DNA from: an uncultured Collinsella sp. | GTDB taxonomy: Bacteria > Actinomycetota > Coriobacteriia > Coriobacteriales > Coriobacteriaceae | Direction: 5' to 3' | Assembly (NCBI GenBank): GCA_900551185.1 | Contig: URVF01000018.1 | Span: forward strand, 1 to 14,588 | DNA: 14,588 nucleotides | Part shown: piece by piece, positions 1-7,587 of the stretch | Layout: the number at the start of each line of letters is the position of its first letter | Position numbering within the stretch: position 1 is the stretch's first letter | Position numbers and translations under genes: made by a program | Notes under the pieces: model-generated | What the model was told of the DNA's origin: nothing | Databases searched by the model: none | The model's input: only the letters and a program-made list of their open reading frames with translations

Positions 1-1
1 G

Positions 2-55
2 GTCACCAAGCACAACCTCAAGTACCGCCGCTACTACCACCAGTTCGACTACTAA
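2..55 (+). CDS. 3' end of an unidentified protein (partial)
   Basis: The frame starting at base 2 is open from the window edge and reads VTKHNLKYRRYYHQFDY before a TAA stop at 53-55. The tail is basic and rich in tyrosine. I do not recognise the family from 17 residues. It is taken as a real gene end because a strong intrinsic terminator lies about 55 bases downstream on the same strand and codon use (C/G in the third position) matches the neighbouring genes. The rest of the gene lies outside the window. Confidence 0.6.
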   Translation, partial: VTKHNLKYRRYYHQFDY

Positions 56-66
56 GAGCTGGTCAC

Positions 67-139
67 GGGTCCGATATCTTGGCTGGTTGATATCTCGACC
101 CTGCACAAGGGCGTCCGCATTTGCGCGGGCGCCCATTTT
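67..139 (+). terminator. Tandem hairpins ending in an intrinsic terminator
   Basis: Two stem-loops follow the upstream gene. The first pairs GGGTC (67-71) with GACCC (97-101) and GATATC (73-78) with GATATC (89-94) around a 10-base loop. The second is a 10-bp stem, 109-118 with 125-134, containing one G-U pair and a 6-base loop ATTTGC, followed directly by ATTTTG. The second has the form of a rho-independent terminator and should separate the upstream gene from the histidine operon. The role of the first hairpin is unknown. Confidence 0.75.
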
Positions 140-238
140 GCGTTGTGACAAGAGACTGCTGCTAACCGCTTGCCCTATGTTTCCAAATGAATACGGTGTG
201 AGCCGAGGAGGACGATTCTCCCCGCAAACACTCTAGTA

Positions 239-247
239 TGCTAAAGT
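239..247 (+). promoter_or_regulatory. Candidate extended -10 promoter for the his operon
   Basis: TGCTAAAGT reads as an extended -10 element (TGn followed by TAAAGT, four of six matches to TATAAT). No convincing -35 hexamer lies 16-18 bases upstream. It is the best candidate in the 140-317 leader, which must hold the operon promoter because a terminator precedes it. Transcription would begin near 253-255, just before the 257-276 hairpin. This is inference from the sequence only. Confidence 0.35.
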
Positions 248-256
248 ACCCAGAAA

Positions 257-276
257 ACCGGCGGAGCTATGCCGGT
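257..276 (+). promoter_or_regulatory. Hairpin in the his operon leader
   Basis: ACCGGC (257-262) pairs with GCCGGT (271-276) around an 8-base loop, followed by CTTTCGTTC. If transcription starts near 254 this would sit at the very 5' end of the mRNA, where such hairpins can protect against decay. It could also be a weak terminator or attenuator. No T-box motif and no histidine-rich leader peptide were found in 140-317, so the classic forms of his-operon attenuation are not supported. Confidence 0.4.
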
Positions 277-317
277 CTTTCGTTCTATATGAAACACAGC
301 ATGAGGAGGCTCATCAG

Positions 318-2033
318 ATGACGGCCACACCGTGGGGATTCCGGGACATATTGCCCGAGGAGGCTCAGACGCGCGAGGAGATTGCGCTGACGGTGAAGGG
401 CTGCTTCAGGGAGCATCATTACCTTCCGGTCGAGACGCCTCTGCTCGAGGACAAGGGCTCACTCGAGGAAGGCGGCCGCATTGCGGACACGCCGTTTAAG
501 CTCTTTGATGACGACGGTCGCCTGCTGGTGGTCCGTCCCGACAACACGCTGCCGATCGTGCGCTTGGTTTCGACTCGCATGCGCGCGGCCGATCTGCCGC
601 TGCGCCTGCGCTATGAGGCGCCGGTGGTTCGCGAGTGTCAGCGCAATGCCGGCGGCTCGCGTCAGTTTACGCAGCTGGGCTTTGAGCTTATCGGCGCGGG
701 CGATACCGCGGGCGATGTCGAGATTGTCTCGCTCGTGGCCGAGGCCGTGCGCAAGTTGGCGCTGCCCGATGCGCGCATTATCGCAGGTAGCGTGCGTCCG
801 TTTAAGGAGCTGCTTGCGGCGTGCGAGGATCGCGAGCTGGCCGCCGAGGCCCTGCGCTGCGTGCACGCCAACGACTTTGTGGGCCTCGATGCCCGCGTGG
901 CGGCAAGCGTCGAGTCCGAGGCCGTCAAGGCCGCCATTAGCGAGTTGCCGCGTCTGCACGGTGGTGCCGAGGTGCTCGACCGCGTCGATACGCTGCTGGC
1001 AGCGGCGGGCATTGTCGCGCCGCTCACGCGCGAGCTGCGTGCCCTGGTCGAGGGCCTGGCCCCCGAGGAGGCCCAGGTGCTGTCGTTCGACTTCTCCATC
1101 ATGAACTCTTTCGATTACTACACGGGCCTGGTCTTTAAGGCCTATGCCGGCGGACTGCCCGATCCGGTCGGTTCGGGCGGACGCTATGACTCCATCTTTA
1201 CCGGCGCATTTGGCGACGGTATCGAGGTGCCGGCGGCGGGCTTCGCCTTTTCGCTCGAGCGCCTGGAGGCCGCGCGCACCTCGGCCGAGGACGCCGCTTC
1301 CGATGGCGACCACGCCGCGGGCCGTGGCGCCGAGGGCCCGCTGCGCATCGCTGTGCCCAAGGGCTCGCTTAAGGCCGACACGCTCGACGTGCTCGAGACC
1401 GCGGGTTTGGACGTCTCTGAGCTGTGTGACCCCGGCCGTCACCTGATCGTGCGCGGCCGCGACACGCGTGCCGGCGAGGGCGCGGTCGGCGATATCGAGT
1501 TTGTCATCGTGCGTCCCAGCGACGCGCCCGCCTTTGTGGGCTGCGGCGGCGCCGATTGCGGCATCTGTGGTTGGGATTCGCTCATCGAGGCAGACCTCAA
1601 CCTGCTGCAGCTGGTCGACCTGGGCTATGGCCTGTGCACGTTTATCGAGGCGGAGCCCGCGTGGCGCGCCGGTCAGGCCGAGCGCAACTATGCCCGCCGC
1701 GGTTCGCTTCGTGTGGCAACCAAGTACCCGCGCATCGCGAGTGCCTGGTATGCCGAGCGCGGCGTGAACGCCGACATCGTTTCGCTTCACGGTAACATCG
1801 AGCTGGGTCCCATTGTCGGCATGACCGACCGCATCGTGGATATTACCGCCACGGGCGCCACGCTGCGCGACAACGACCTGGTCATCACCGGCCGCATCAT
1901 GGACTGCACGGCCCGCTTCTTTGTCAATCCGGGTGCCGCGCGCCTGGATCCGCGTGTGCGCAACCTGGCCGATCGCCTGGCGGCTGCCGTGAAGGACAAG
2001 CATTTTGAGCCCGTCGCGGGCTCGGCACAGTAG
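318..2033 (+). CDS. hisZG: HisZ-HisG fusion: ATP phosphoribosyltransferase, regulatory plus catalytic
   Basis: It catalyses the first step of histidine synthesis, joining ATP and PRPP to give phosphoribosyl-ATP. Residues 1-320 are a HisRS-like HisZ domain: GFRDILPEEA at the N-terminus, motif 2 around RYEAPVVRECQR, GSGGRYD, and motif 3 AGFAFSLERLEA. The position of the catalytic arginine of true HisRS (RGLDYY) holds asparagine (N263 in MNSFDYYTG), as expected for a non-aminoacylating HisZ. Residues 320-341 are an Ala/Gly/Asp linker. Residues 342-560 are a short-form HisG: LRIAVPKGSL, the GGADCGICGWD region, and the PRPP-binding loop DITATGATL. Short HisG normally needs a separate HisZ; here both are one 571-residue chain. 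AGGAGG at 304-309 supports the ATG at 318. It is the first gene of the operon. The identity of both halves is firm; allosteric control by histidine is inferred from the family. Confidence 0.95.
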   Translation: MTATPWGFRDILPEEAQTREEIALTVKGCFREHHYLPVETPLLEDKGSLEEGGRIADTPFKLFDDDGRLLVVRPDNTLPIVRLVSTRMRAADLPLRLRYEAPVVRECQRNAGGSRQFTQLGFELIGAGDTAGDVEIVSLVAEAVRKLALPDARIIAGSVRPFKELLAACEDRELAAEALRCVHANDFVGLDARVAASVESEAVKAAISELPRLHGGAEVLDRVDTLLAAAGIVAPLTRELRALVEGLAPEEAQVLSFDFSIMNSFDYYTGLVFKAYAGGLPDPVGSGGRYDSIFTGAFGDGIEVPAAGFAFSLERLEAARTSAEDAASDGDHAAGRGAEGPLRIAVPKGSLKADTLDVLETAGLDVSELCDPGRHLIVRGRDTRAGEGAVGDIEFVIVRPSDAPAFVGCGGADCGICGWDSLIEADLNLLQLVDLGYGLCTFIEAEPAWRAGQAERNYARRGSLRVATKYPRIASAWYAERGVNADIVSLHGNIELGPIVGMTDRIVDITATGATLRDNDLVITGRIMDCTARFFVNPGAARLDPRVRNLADRLAAAVKDKHFEPVAGSAQ

Positions 2034-2060
2034 CGCGAGCGTGCACGGGCGCCCCCATAT

Positions 2061-2105
2061 CCGGGCTGCGGACCGATTGGTGCCGCTGCCCGGCATCTCG
2101 TTTTT
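2061..2105 (+). terminator. Attenuator-like hairpin between hisZG and hisD
   Basis: CCGGGC (2061-2066) pairs with GCCCGG (2088-2093); inside, GCGG (2068-2071) pairs with CCGC (2083-2086) and ACC (2072-2074) with GGT (2079-2081), around a GATT loop. Seven bases later comes TTTTT (2101-2105). The gap between stem and T-run is longer than in a classic terminator, so partial termination, RNA processing or transcript stability are all possible. It lies in a 105-base gap within an otherwise tightly packed operon. Confidence 0.5.
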
Positions 2106-2138
2106 CAAACGCAACCTCAACCGATAGGGGATACCGAT

Positions 2139-3575
2139 ATGAAGACCATCAAACTCGCTCCCGGCGAGCGCCTCGTTACCAACCAGCTCAACCGCAAGGG
2201 CGTGCTGCCGCAAAACATCGTCGACGCCGCCCGCGATATCGTGGCCAACGTGCGTGCCAACGGCGATGCCGCGGTGCGCGATTACTGCCAGCGTTTTGAC
2301 GGTGTTGAGCTGCAGAGCTTCCGCTTGCCGCAGGAGCAGATCGATGCCGCGCTCGAAGGTCTCGACCCTGCCTTTGTCGCTGCGCTCGAGAAGGCCGCGC
2401 GTCAGATTCGCGAATTCCACCAGCGCGAGGTCGAGCAGAGCTGGTTTACCACGCGCCCGGACGGCACGATGCTCGGCGTTAAGGTGACCCCGCTCGCGGC
2501 GGCCGGCATCTACGTGCCAGGCGGTCGCGCGCAGTATCCCTCCACGGTGCTCATGAATGCCATTCCCGCCAAGGTTGCCGGCGTCAAGCGCGTGGTTATG
2601 GTGACGCCGCCGCAAAAAGACGGCCTGATCAGCCCTTACACGCTTGCCGCGGCAAAGCTCGGCGGCGTGGACGAAATCTATATGGTGGGCGGCGCTCAAG
2701 CTGTAGCCGCGCTGGCGTACGGCACCGAGACCATTCCGCGCGTCGACAAGATCACCGGCCCGGGCAACGCCTTTGTCGCCGCGGCCAAGCAGATTGTCTC
2801 GGGCGACGTGGGAATCGACATGGTCGCTGGCCCCTCCGAGGTCTGCGTGCTGGCCGATGCCACGGCCAAGCCCATGGTGGTTGCGGCCGACCTGATGGCC
2901 CAAGCCGAGCACGATCCGCTCGCTGCCTGCTATCTGGTGACCTGCGACGAGCAGTTTGCGCGCGAGGTCGAGGCGGGCATCGATATCTTGGTCGTGCAGT
3001 CGCCGCGTGCCGAGATCACGCGCGCCTCGCTCGATAACGAGGGCACCATCGTGGTGGCTGCCGATATGGCTGCCGCCGTCGAGGCCGTGAACACCGTGGC
3101 GCCCGAGCACCTTGAGCTGCACTGCAAGGACGCGATGGGCCTGCTCGGCGGCATTCGCAACGCCGGCGCCATCTTTGTGGGCGCCTGGAGCTCCGAGCCG
3201 CTCGGCGATTACGTCGCCGGCCCCAACCACACGCTTCCGACCGGCGGCACGGCCATGTTCTCCAACCCGCTTTCGGTCGAAGAGTTCGTTAAGTGCTCGA
3301 GCGTCATTTGCTATACGCCCGAGGGCCTGCTCTCCGACGCTCCTGCCACACAGCGTCTGGCCGAGGCCGAGGGCCTGTGGGCGCATGCGCTATCCGCCGC
3401 CCTGCGTCGCCGTGTGCTGGAGCAGGGCGAGGATGCCGTGAGCGTCGAGTCTCTGGCCGCGGCCGACCTGACCAAGGTCGCCTGGCCGGGCGATGCGACC
3501 GCGACGGTCGCCGAGGGTGTGGACCTGGCGGCTGCGGGCGCGGATGGCGCTGGCGCGACCGGCGAGGAGGCCTAA
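2139..3575 (+). CDS. hisD: Histidinol dehydrogenase
   Basis: It carries out the last two steps of histidine synthesis, the NAD-dependent oxidation of L-histidinol to L-histidine through histidinal, using zinc. The catalytic and metal residues are all visible: Q255 and H258 (MAQAEHDP), the E323-H324 pair (APEHLEL), D357 (GDYVAGPNHTLPTGG) and H416 (AEGLWAH). GAGIYVPGG-like and GPGN motifs are present as AAGIYVPGG and ITGPGNAF. At 478 residues it is longer than the usual 430 or so, because of an Ala/Gly/Asp-rich tail after about residue 425 that looks dispensable. GGGG at 2127-2130 is the likely ribosome site for the ATG at 2139. The stop is one base before the hisC start, so translation is probably coupled. 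Confidence 0.97.
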   Translation: MKTIKLAPGERLVTNQLNRKGVLPQNIVDAARDIVANVRANGDAAVRDYCQRFDGVELQSFRLPQEQIDAALEGLDPAFVAALEKAARQIREFHQREVEQSWFTTRPDGTMLGVKVTPLAAAGIYVPGGRAQYPSTVLMNAIPAKVAGVKRVVMVTPPQKDGLISPYTLAAAKLGGVDEIYMVGGAQAVAALAYGTETIPRVDKITGPGNAFVAAAKQIVSGDVGIDMVAGPSEVCVLADATAKPMVVAADLMAQAEHDPLAACYLVTCDEQFAREVEAGIDILVVQSPRAEITRASLDNEGTIVVAADMAAAVEAVNTVAPEHLELHCKDAMGLLGGIRNAGAIFVGAWSSEPLGDYVAGPNHTLPTGGTAMFSNPLSVEEFVKCSSVICYTPEGLLSDAPATQRLAEAEGLWAHALSAALRRRVLEQGEDAVSVESLAAADLTKVAWPGDATATVAEGVDLAAAGADGAGATGEEA

Positions 3576-3576
3576 T

Positions 3577-4692
3577 ATGGCCGAGCTGACGCCCCGCATG
3601 AAGGAGCTCGTCCAGCCTTACCTGGCCGGTATTGAGCCCTACGATCCCAACTTTACGCCCACGCGCATCAATCTTTCGGCCAACGAGAACACCTATCCCG
3701 TGCCCGCTGGCGTGCGCAAGGCGGTTGATGCGGCCTTGGCTGCTACGCCGCTCAACCGCTATCCCGATCCCATGTCTAACGACCTGCGCGACGAACTGGC
3801 CGCTTGGCATGGCGTGACGCGCGAGAACATCTGCGTGGGCAACGGCGGCGACGAGCTGCTCTATAACTACCTGTTGGCGTTTGGCGGCGCGGGGCGGACC
3901 CTGCTCAACTGCCCGCCGTGCTTTAGCGAGTATGCGTTCTTTGCGTCGCTGTGCCAGGCCGAGGTGCGCGACGTGTGGCGCGACCCGGCGACCTTTGAGC
4001 TCGACCAGGCGGCGGTGCTTGCAGCGGCTCCCGAGTGCAATCTGGCGATCGTGACCTCGCCCAACAATCCCACGGGTGACGTGGCGCCGCTCGACTTTGT
4101 CGCGGCCCTGTGCGATGCGTGCCCCGGCATGGTCATGGTCGACGAGGCCTACGTTGAGTTTGCGGACGATTCGTTTGGCGCGGCTACCACGGCGCAGGGG
4201 CTTATCGCCGAGCATCCCAACCTGGTGATTCTGCATACGCTGTCCAAGGCGTTTGGCGCCGCCGGCACGCGTCTGGGCTATGTGATCGCGGCGCCGGAGG
4301 TCATCGATGTGTTTGCGGCGATTCGCCAGATCTATTCGGTTAACGTGCTAAGCCAGGCCGCCGCGCTTGCCTGCGTACGTGCCCGCGATGCGTACGCACC
4401 CGTGGTGGCACAGGTTGCATCCGAGCGCGAGCGCGAACTGTGTGCCCTGCACGCAATGGCTGTCGAGGGTCTGCCCGTGGAGGCGTGGCCGAGCGCGGCG
4501 AACTTTGTGCTCGTGCGCACACCGCACGCCACGCGCGTGCGCGAGCGCCTGCGCGACGAGTATTCGATTTTGGTGCGCGACTTTAGCTATGCGCCGGGGC
4601 TCGCGGACTGTCTGCGCATTACCGTAGGCACCCCGCAGGAAAACGACGAGGTGCTGACCGCGTTTGCCGCGCTGGTGAAGGAGGAGATGTAG
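3577..4692 (+). CDS. hisC: Histidinol-phosphate aminotransferase
   Basis: This PLP enzyme converts imidazole-acetol phosphate and glutamate to L-histidinol phosphate and 2-oxoglutarate. It is a class I/II aminotransferase of 371 residues, normal for HisC. Visible motifs are SANENTYPVP near the N-terminus, SPNNPTGD, DEAYVEF, and the Schiff-base lysine K224 in HTLSKAFGAAGTRLGY. The frame stays open upstream to 3493, but the ATG at 3577 is chosen because it follows the hisD stop by one base, has GAGGAGG at 3564-3570, and gives the normal HisC N-terminus. Its TAG is followed directly by the hisB ATG. Confidence 0.96.
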   Translation: MAELTPRMKELVQPYLAGIEPYDPNFTPTRINLSANENTYPVPAGVRKAVDAALAATPLNRYPDPMSNDLRDELAAWHGVTRENICVGNGGDELLYNYLLAFGGAGRTLLNCPPCFSEYAFFASLCQAEVRDVWRDPATFELDQAAVLAAAPECNLAIVTSPNNPTGDVAPLDFVAALCDACPGMVMVDEAYVEFADDSFGAATTAQGLIAEHPNLVILHTLSKAFGAAGTRLGYVIAAPEVIDVFAAIRQIYSVNVLSQAAALACVRARDAYAPVVAQVASERERELCALHAMAVEGLPVEAWPSAANFVLVRTPHATRVRERLRDEYSILVRDFSYAPGLADCLRITVGTPQENDEVLTAFAALVKEEM

Positions 4693-5280
4693 ATGGACCG
4701 TTATGCCGAGGTGACCCGCAAGACGGGGGAGACCGACATTGTCGTAAAGCTCGACCTGGACGGATCTGGCGTGTGCGATATCTCGACCGGCGTGCCGTTT
4801 TTCGACCACATGCTCAACGCTTTTGGCCGGCATGGTCTGTTCGATCTGACGGTGCACGCGGTGGGCGACGTCGAGGTCGATGCGCATCACACCGTCGAGG
4901 ACACAGGTATTGTGCTGGGCGAGGCGTTTTGCCGGGCGCTGGGCGACAAGGCGGGCATTACGCGCTTTGCCGACGCGGCGATCGCCATGGACGAGACGCT
5001 CGTGATGGCTGCTGTTGATATTTCGGGCCGCGGGCAGGCCTACTGCGAGCTGCCCGTGCCGACCGAGCGCGTGGGCAGCTTCGATACCGAGCTGGCCGTC
5101 GAGTTCTTCTACGCCTTTGCGCGCGATGCCAAGCTCACGCTGCACGTGCGCGAGCTGGTGGGCGGCAACTCGCATCACATTATCGAGGCCGCCTTTAAGG
5201 CCGTGGGCCGCACGATGCGCCGCGCCTGCGAGCTGGACCCCCGCGTGCAGGGCATTCCCAGCACCAAGGGCTCGCTGTAA
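4693..5280 (+). CDS. hisB: Imidazoleglycerol-phosphate dehydratase
   Basis: It dehydrates imidazole-glycerol phosphate to imidazole-acetol phosphate using manganese. At 195 residues it is the single-domain form without the fused histidinol-phosphatase of enterobacteria. Both metal-binding repeats are visible: HHTVED at 65-70 and NSHHIIEAAFKA at 159-170. FFDHMLNAFGRH and the C-terminal PSTKGSL are also typical. The start directly follows the hisC stop, with GAAGGAGGAG just upstream. Because this HisB lacks the phosphatase domain, a separate histidinol-phosphatase is needed; the PHP gene at 8401-9312 is the candidate. Confidence 0.97.
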   Translation: MDRYAEVTRKTGETDIVVKLDLDGSGVCDISTGVPFFDHMLNAFGRHGLFDLTVHAVGDVEVDAHHTVEDTGIVLGEAFCRALGDKAGITRFADAAIAMDETLVMAAVDISGRGQAYCELPVPTERVGSFDTELAVEFFYAFARDAKLTLHVRELVGGNSHHIIEAAFKAVGRTMRRACELDPRVQGIPSTKGSL

Positions 5281-5335
5281 CCGCCACAAAGGCAAAAACC
5301 ACCACGAAAGTGCCTGTCCCCTTTGTGGTGGTTTT
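5281..5335. repeat. REP-like palindromic element in the hisB-hisH gap
   Basis: A near-perfect inverted repeat pairs 5295-5305 and 5307-5310 with 5321-5335 (one bulged G at 5306, 10-base loop). The outer arms are AAAACCACCAC and GTGGTGGTTTT. A second copy of the left arm lies just upstream, CCACAAAGG (5284-5292), which pairs perfectly with CCTTTGTGG (5320-5328). The two left arms therefore compete for one right arm. The core GGGACAG followed by CTTT and GTGGTGG on the minus strand resembles 8286-8304, suggesting a repeated family. It may also act as an intra-operon attenuator. Confidence 0.6.
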
Positions 5336-5359
5336 GGATGATGGGAAGAGGAGGGTCGC

Positions 5360-6061
5360 GTGGGCGAACCGAAGATCGTGGTGGTCGACTACCACAAGGG
5401 CAACTTGTCGAGCGTTGCGCGCGGGCTTGCGCGCGCCGGTGCCGCCGCCTGCACGTCGGACGATTCGGAGCAGATCCGCAATGCCGACGGCCTGGTCATC
5501 CCGGGCGTGGGCGCGTTCTATGACGCGATTGCCTTTATGCGCCAAAGCGGCGAGGCGGCGGCCGTGCTCGACGCCGTTGCCGCCGGAACTCCGTTGCTCG
5601 GCATCTGCCTGGGCCTTCAGTTGTTTTTTGAGCGCGGCAACGAGGGCGTTCCTGCGAGCGAGAGCGCGGTCGCCGACGGCAACGCCTCCGAGCGGGCCGG
5701 TGCCCTCTGGGTCGATGGCCTGGGTATTATGCGCGGTTCGTGCACGCGCCTGGAGTCGAGCCGCCTGAAGGTGCCGCACGTGGGCTGGGACCAGGTGCAC
5801 ATGACGCCCGCCGGTGCGGCCGATCCGCTGCTTACTGGTTTTGCCGAGGGTGCCAACATGTACTTCACCCACAGCTACGCGGTGGCCGACGATGCCGATG
5901 CCGCCGATGTGCTGGCGCGCACGCACTATACGCGGAGCTTCCCGTGCATCGTGCGCCACGGCAACGTGTGGGGCTGTCAGTTCCATCCCGAGAAATCCTC
6001 CGCGCTGGGTCAGCGCATCCTTAAGAACTTCGTCAACATCGTCGAGGAGGTCGGCCGATGA
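5360..6061 (+). CDS. hisH: Imidazole glycerol phosphate synthase, glutaminase subunit
   Basis: HisH is a class I glutamine amidotransferase that supplies ammonia to HisF. The triad is visible: nucleophile C83 in GICLGLQLFF, and H209 and E211 in CQFHPEKSS. IPGVGAFYDA matches the family's PGVGAF motif and GNLSSV the N-terminal motif. At 233 residues it is longer than the usual 200 or so, with much of the excess at about 93-118 (rich in Ala, Glu, Gly). The start is GTG at 5360; no in-frame ATG lies nearby upstream, and GGAAGAGGAGGG (5344-5355) is a good ribosome site. Its TGA overlaps the hisA ATG by four bases. Confidence 0.96.
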   Translation: MGEPKIVVVDYHKGNLSSVARGLARAGAAACTSDDSEQIRNADGLVIPGVGAFYDAIAFMRQSGEAAAVLDAVAAGTPLLGICLGLQLFFERGNEGVPASESAVADGNASERAGALWVDGLGIMRGSCTRLESSRLKVPHVGWDQVHMTPAGAADPLLTGFAEGANMYFTHSYAVADDADAADVLARTHYTRSFPCIVRHGNVWGCQFHPEKSSALGQRILKNFVNIVEEVGR

Positions 6062-6801
6062 TCCTGTTTCCCGCAATCGATCTGATCGGCGGCAAGGTCG
6101 TGCGCCTGGAGCGCGGCGACCGGAACCGCTGCAAGGTATATTCCGACGATCCCGTGGCAGTTGCCCGCTCGTTTGCCGAGCAGGGCGCGAGCTGGGTGCA
6201 CGTCGTCGACCTGTCCGCTGCCTTTGGCGAGGACGAGGACGCGTGCGCTGCCAACTCGGCAGCAATCGAGGCCATCTGCGGCGTCGGCGGTCTGTCCGTG
6301 GACGTGGGCGGCGGCGTCCGCTCGCTTGCACGCATCGACGAGCTGGCCGGCTACGGTGCGCGCCGCATCGCACTAGGCACGGTGCTCGTGGCCGAGCCGG
6401 GTTTTGCCGAGGTGGCGGCCCAAGGCTTTGGCGAGCTGTTGGTGGCAGATATTGCCGCACGCGACGGCCAGGTCAAGGTGAATGGCTGGCGTGACGGCGC
6501 GGGCGTGGCGCTCGACGACGCCGTGGCGCAGCTTTCCGAGCTGGGTTTTAAGCATCTGGTGTATACCGACATTGCGCGCGATGGCATGCAGACGGGCATC
6601 GATGTGGCGGCGTATCGCCATGTGGCTGAGGTCGCGGGTTTTCCCGTCGTGGCTTCGGGCGGTATCTCGACGCTCGACGACATCCGCGCGCTGGCCGCAG
6701 TGGGTGAGGGCGCGATTGAAGGTGCCATTACCGGTCGCGCGCTCTACGAGGGCAACTTTACGCTGGTACAGGCGCTGACCGCCGCCCGAGGGGAGGAGTA
6801 G
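6058..6801 (+). CDS. hisA: ProFAR isomerase (phosphoribosylformimino-AICAR-P isomerase)
   Basis: A (beta-alpha)8 barrel that isomerises ProFAR to PRFAR. The two catalytic aspartates are in their usual places: D8 in FPAIDLIGG and D131 in VADIAARDG. Phosphate-binding loops appear as VDVGGGVRS and ASGGISTLDD, and YTDIARDGMQTG is the standard HisA segment. Length 247 is normal. The ATGA overlap with hisH implies coupled translation. Although actinobacteria such as Streptomyces use the dual-function PriA here, nothing seen decides between HisA and PriA specificity, and no trp genes are in the window. Confidence 0.94.
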   Translation: MILFPAIDLIGGKVVRLERGDRNRCKVYSDDPVAVARSFAEQGASWVHVVDLSAAFGEDEDACAANSAAIEAICGVGGLSVDVGGGVRSLARIDELAGYGARRIALGTVLVAEPGFAEVAAQGFGELLVADIAARDGQVKVNGWRDGAGVALDDAVAQLSELGFKHLVYTDIARDGMQTGIDVAAYRHVAEVAGFPVVASGGISTLDDIRALAAVGEGAIEGAITGRALYEGNFTLVQALTAARGEE

Positions 6802-6804
6802 CCC

Positions 6805-7587
6805 ATGCTTACCAAACGTGTGATTCCCTGCCTGGACGTCAAGGACGGCCGTGTGGTCAAGGGCGTCAACTTTGTGAGCTTGCGCGATGCGGGCGATCCG
6901 GTGGAGCTGGCGCGCGCCTACGACCGCGAGGGTGCGGACGAGGTCGTCTTTCTGGACATTACCGCCACGAGCGATAACCGTGCGACGACTATCGAGATGG
7001 CGGCGCATGCGGCCGAGGAGCTCGCCATTCCCTATACCGTGGGCGGCGGCTTTCGCGACTTGGCGGGCATGCGCACCATGGTTGCCGCCGGTGCTGACAA
7101 GGTGTCGCTCAACTCTGCCGCCGTGCGCGACCCGTCGCTGATTAGCCAGGCTGCCGCGGCGTTTGGTAGCCAGGCCGTGGTCGTGGCGATCGATGCCAAG
7201 CGCGTCGGTTTGCCCGACGCATCTGGTGCCGACAAGTGGGAGGTCTTCACGGCGGGCGGCCGCAACGCCACGGGCATCGACGCGGTGGCGTGGGCCGAGG
7301 AGGCGGCTCGTCGCGGCGCCGGCGAGATCTTGCTTACCAGCATGGATCGCGACGGCACCAAGGCCGGCTTTGACCTGGCGCTCACCCGCGCCGTGGCACG
7401 TGCGGTGCCGATTCCGGTGATTGCGAGCGGCGGCGTGGGCACGCTCGAACATTTTGCCGAGGGCGTGATCGAGGGCGAGGCCGATGCCGTGCTGGCGGCC
7501 AGCGTCTTTCACTTTGGGACGTTCAGCATTCGCCAGGTGAAGGAGTATATGGCATCGCAGGGAATTCCCGTGAGATTGGATTTCTAA
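6805..7587 (+). CDS. hisF: Imidazole glycerol phosphate synthase, cyclase subunit
   Basis: HisF is the barrel subunit that uses ammonia from HisH to turn PRFAR into imidazole-glycerol phosphate and AICAR. Catalytic D11 (VIPCLDVKDGRVVKG) and D130 (VVVAIDAKR) are present, as are VGGGFRD, GADKVSLNS, LLTSMDRDGTKAGFD and IASGGVG. The 260 residues are the normal length. GGGGAGGAG at the hisA 3' end serves as ribosome site, and the start lies three bases after the hisA stop. The TAA stop abuts the hisI ATG. Confidence 0.97.
   Translation: MLTKRVIPCLDVKDGRVVKGVNFVSLRDAGDPVELARAYDREGADEVVFLDITATSDNRATTIEMAAHAAEELAIPYTVGGGFRDLAGMRTMVAAGADKVSLNSAAVRDPSLISQAAAAFGSQAVVVAIDAKRVGLPDASGADKWEVFTAGGRNATGIDAVAWAEEAARRGAGEILLTSMDRDGTKAGFDLALTRAVARAVPIPVIASGGVGTLEHFAEGVIEGEADAVLAASVFHFGTFSIRQVKEYMASQGIPVRLDF

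Noticed and set aside
178..237. Short frame in the his leader as an attenuator peptide
   Set aside because: It has no histidine codons and no ribosome site, and it probably lies upstream of the transcript start.
459..3386. 975-codon open frame on the minus strand across hisZG and hisD
   Set aside because: It is antisense to two well-conserved genes, is low-complexity (Arg, His, Ala, Gly rich), matches no family I know and is explained by high GC third positions removing stop codons. Other long minus-strand frames (6373-8277, 11670-13085, 4348-5295, 5195-6460) are rejected for the same reason.
3493..3576. Upstream extension of hisC
   Set aside because: The extension overlaps hisD, is Arg-rich, and would precede the normal HisC N-terminus; the ATG at 3577 has a good ribosome site.
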